DNA from: Candidatus Zixiibacteriota bacterium
GTDB taxonomy: Bacteria > Zixibacteria > MSB-5A5 > GN15 > JAAZOE01
DNA: 7,989 nt
Direction: 5' to 3'
NCBI GenBank assembly: GCA_030588275.1
Contig: JAUUYJ010000109.1
Span: 1 to 7,989, forward strand
Below the pieces are notes generated by a model that saw only the letters and a program-made list of their open reading frames with translations, was not told the origin of the DNA and made no database searches. The translations under genes were made by a program, and so were the position numbers. Position 1 is the stretch's first letter; the number at the start of each line of letters is the position of its first letter. Below are positions 6,066 through 7,989 of this stretch, one piece after another.

Positions 6066-7766
6066 CTATATCGACAGGCTTTTGCCGCCCTTACGGAAAT
6101 CAAAGATGGCTCGTGTAATAACAAGTGCTGTGTAAAGCGAGATCGAAACACCCAAAAAGAGGGTAACGGCAAATCCCTTAACCGGACCGGAGCCGAAAAT
6201 AAACAGGATCGCGGCGGTAATCAAAGTTGTCACATGACTATCAACAATTGTCAAAAGAGCCCGGTTATAACCGGCATCAATTGAAGCCCGGACAGATTTT
6301 TTGGTCAACAACTCTTCCCGGATACGTTCAAAAATCAGTACGTTGGAATCGACCGAGATACCAATTGTCAGGATAATACCGGCAATACCAGGCATCGTCA
6401 AAGCGACTCCAGGAATCGCCGCCATAGCCGACATCAGAAAAAAGATGTTGAACATCATCGCACCATCAGAGACCAACCCAGACACGCGGTAATAGATCGC
6501 GATAAAGACCATGACGATAATAAGCGATACCATGGCTGATGTCAGCCCCTTGTTGATCGAATCCTGACCCAACGACGGGCCGACAACATGAGATTCGATA
6601 ATTTCAACCGGAGCCGGAAGGGCACCAGTTTCAAGCGTAATCGCCAAAAGTTTAGAATCATCCAGAGTTGCTCCGGAGCCCATCGTAATCTGTCCCCGGT
6701 CCCGAATGCGGCTGGAAATATTAGGAGCCGATTCAACCCGACCGTCGAGAATGATTGCCAGCGGCTTATTGATATTGCCACCAGTCACACGACCAAAAGT
6801 CTGACCACCTTTGCGGGTCAACTGAAAATTCACAATCGGTGAGCCATACTGGTCAACCGTCGCGCGGGCTTGTGTCAAATGTTCACCGGATAACTGGACC
6901 CGACTCTTGAGAACATAAAAACGAATCATATCACGGCCGGTATAATTTTCTGAACGAGTCGCCCAAGCCAGTTGAATCGTATTCGGAATCAATCTTTTTA
7001 TGGCCGGCTTTTCCAGCATCGCCATAATGTTGGGTCTCATCTCATTTTCTACCAAAAAGATCGGGCCGCCCGACTGACCGAGAGCTTCAAGATAGGTCGA
7101 AAACGGTCTATCCAGCTCTTCCTGCATCAGAAAATCTTCATCTTCCAAAGTTGTTCCGTCATCACCAGCTCCAAGCAGTCCCAAGAGATCAGGAGTCGCA
7201 CTATCGGAAGCTGTACTGGTTGCAGAATTGTCAGCTATCTCGACCGCTTTGTCTTCTTTACCGGAAGTCGCTTTGCGCATGGCAACCAGGGCGCTGTCAA
7301 TTTTCTTAAACAGCAGGTCGGCATTGTCAAACGATTCCATCAGCTTAAACTGCAACTGGGCCGTTTTACCGATTAGCTGTTGTGCTCGTTCGGCATCGGT
7401 ATAACCAGGAAGATCAACAATGATGCGATCGTTACCCGATTTTTGAATGACCGGTTCGGTCAGGCCGAACTTATCAACGCGGTTACGAATAATCTGGAGG
7501 GCTCGTTCGACGGCATTCTCCCGTCCTGCCCCCTCGATTTTTTCCATCTGAACTCGATATACCAGATGCATGCCGGCTTGAAGGTCAAGCCCGAGACGGA
7601 TCGCTTTTTCTTTAAGCGCCAGATATTCGGAGGGGTTGTTGGCCTGAAGGTGGTCTTTATCATTCTGGGGCATGGTCCAGTATTTGACCGTGGGCCAGAC
7701 ATAATAGACACTGGCCATAACCAGAATCAGAGTAACCACAATTCGCCATGTCTGTGTTCTGCTCAT
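6066..7766 (-). CDS. secD: Protein translocase subunit SecD
   Basis: This 566-residue protein is the larger half of the proton-driven SecDF complex that completes export through SecYEG. It has TM1 at about 8-26, a large periplasmic P1 region (about 27-400) and five membrane segments at 403-552. Motifs: LGLDLQAGMHL (58-68), VVGPSLGQDSI (394-404), and MPGIAGIILTIGISVDSNVL (458-477) with Asp473 at the position of the key proton-path Asp519 of E. coli SecD, followed by IFERIREEL. The family's DLQGG reads DLQAG, and the usual D-[AS]-N-x-T-T motif reads DSHVTT (509-514). Residues 150-245 include a Ser/Thr/Asp-rich low-complexity insertion. I chose ATG 7766 over a TTG at 7778 because the TTG directly abuts the AAGGA motif, leaving no spacing. 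Promoter at 7818-7845; no yajC gene is adjacent. Confidence 0.96.
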   Translation of the reverse strand: MSRTQTWRIVVTLILVMASVYYVWPTVKYWTMPQNDKDHLQANNPSEYLALKEKAIRLGLDLQAGMHLVYRVQMEKIEGAGRENAVERALQIIRNRVDKFGLTEPVIQKSGNDRIIVDLPGYTDAERAQQLIGKTAQLQFKLMESFDNADLLFKKIDSALVAMRKATSGKEDKAVEIADNSATSTASDSATPDLLGLLGAGDDGTTLEDEDFLMQEELDRPFSTYLEALGQSGGPIFLVENEMRPNIMAMLEKPAIKRLIPNTIQLAWATRSENYTGRDMIRFYVLKSRVQLSGEHLTQARATVDQYGSPIVNFQLTRKGGQTFGRVTGGNINKPLAIILDGRVESAPNISSRIRDRGQITMGSGATLDDSKLLAITLETGALPAPVEIIESHVVGPSLGQDSINKGLTSAMVSLIIVMVFIAIYYRVSGLVSDGAMMFNIFFLMSAMAAIPGVALTMPGIAGIILTIGISVDSNVLIFERIREELLTKKSVRASIDAGYNRALLTIVDSHVTTLITAAILFIFGSGPVKGFAVTLFLGVSISLYTALVITRAIFDFRKGGKSLSI

Positions 7767-7817
7767 TTTTCGACTCAATCCTTTTTCAATAGTTTTGCTA
7801 CGGTATAACAGTCTGCC

Positions 7818-7845
7818 AATATACCAAAAAGTGTCGCTATGTCAA
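7818..7845 (-). promoter_or_regulatory. Sigma70-type promoter of secD-secF
   Basis: Read on the minus strand, TTGACA (7840-7845) is followed by a 16-base spacer and TATATT (7818-7823). Transcription would begin near 7811, giving a leader of about 45 bases with an AAGGA motif ahead of the secD ATG at 7766. This suggests that secDF is transcribed independently of whatever lies upstream. Confidence 0.7.
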
Positions 7846-7901
7846 TTGTTTTATAGATCGGCAAATAGACGGAAGATTCCACTATGAAAAACGTAACCTT
7901 T

Positions 7902-7989
7902 TTAATTTCTGTAGCTTACGGTTGCCAAATCAAGCTCCCGGATCAATCTTTCCAAATAAATATTGTGCAAAGCCAAAGCAGATCGGCCC
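7902..7989 (-). CDS. Possible C-terminal end of an unidentified gene
   Basis: A minus-strand frame enters from the right edge and runs 28 codons to a TAA at 7902-7904, reading ALHNIYLERLIRELDLATV near its end. The segment looks like an amphipathic helix, which would suit a real protein C-terminus, but it is too short to place in a family. The opposite strand also has an open frame from ATG 7884 with a GGAAG motif 8 bases upstream, so the strand is not certain. Confidence 0.3.
   Translation of the reverse strand, partial: GRSALALHNIYLERLIRELDLATVSYRN

Noticed and set aside
6972..7808. Two long plus-strand open frames opposite secD (6972-7376 and 7380-7808)
   Set aside because: They are shadows of the secD coding frame with no ribosome binding sites and no recognisable protein motifs.

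Overview
The window is a stretch of mostly core bacterial metabolism and secretion genes from what looks like an uncultured bacterium of medium GC. Starts with clear Shine-Dalgarno motifs (AGGAGT, AAGGAGA, GAGGGG), sigma70-type promoters, and a 528-residue B12-domain-less methylmalonyl-CoA mutase next to a separate biotin carrier and a lone SecD-SecF pair would fit a lineage of the FCB group such as Zixibacteria. That placement is a low-confidence guess; nothing here is diagnostic.

Left half, plus strand (1-3596): the 3' end of a tightly packed propionyl-CoA/methylmalonyl-CoA operon. In order: the C-terminal part of a biotin carboxylase subunit (broken by an in-frame TAG at 177-179), a separate biotin carboxyl carrier protein, the large subunit of methylmalonyl-CoA mutase, a small unrecognised lipoprotein, and methylmalonyl-CoA epimerase. 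Every junction overlaps by 1 to 11 bases, so the genes are probably translationally coupled. Together they carboxylate propionyl-CoA to (S)-methylmalonyl-CoA, epimerise it to the R form and rearrange it to succinyl-CoA, or run the chain in reverse for propionate formation. The carboxyltransferase and the B12-binding mutase subunit are not in the window.

Middle (3597-5045): a convergent minus-strand low-molecular-weight phosphatase/arsenate-reductase-family gene, then a 277-base divergent intergenic region. This region holds a near-consensus promoter and four copies of a short CCCCGAT...GGGG palindrome, and is followed by a plus-strand dCMP deaminase gene for dTTP precursor supply. A strong bidirectional terminator closes this part.

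Right half, minus strand (5071-7845): secD followed by secF, the accessory membrane proteins of the Sec translocon, with their own promoter at 7818-7845 and the shared terminator at 5016-5044. The last 90 bases hold what may be the C-terminal end of another minus-strand gene.

I found no mobile element, CRISPR array, rRNA or tRNA, and no evidence of a new multi-gene system. The most notable points are the amber codon at a conserved Tyr position of the biotin carboxylase, the palindrome family around the dCMP deaminase promoter, the atypical phosphatase/ArsC active site, and the lipoprotein embedded in the methylmalonyl-CoA operon.
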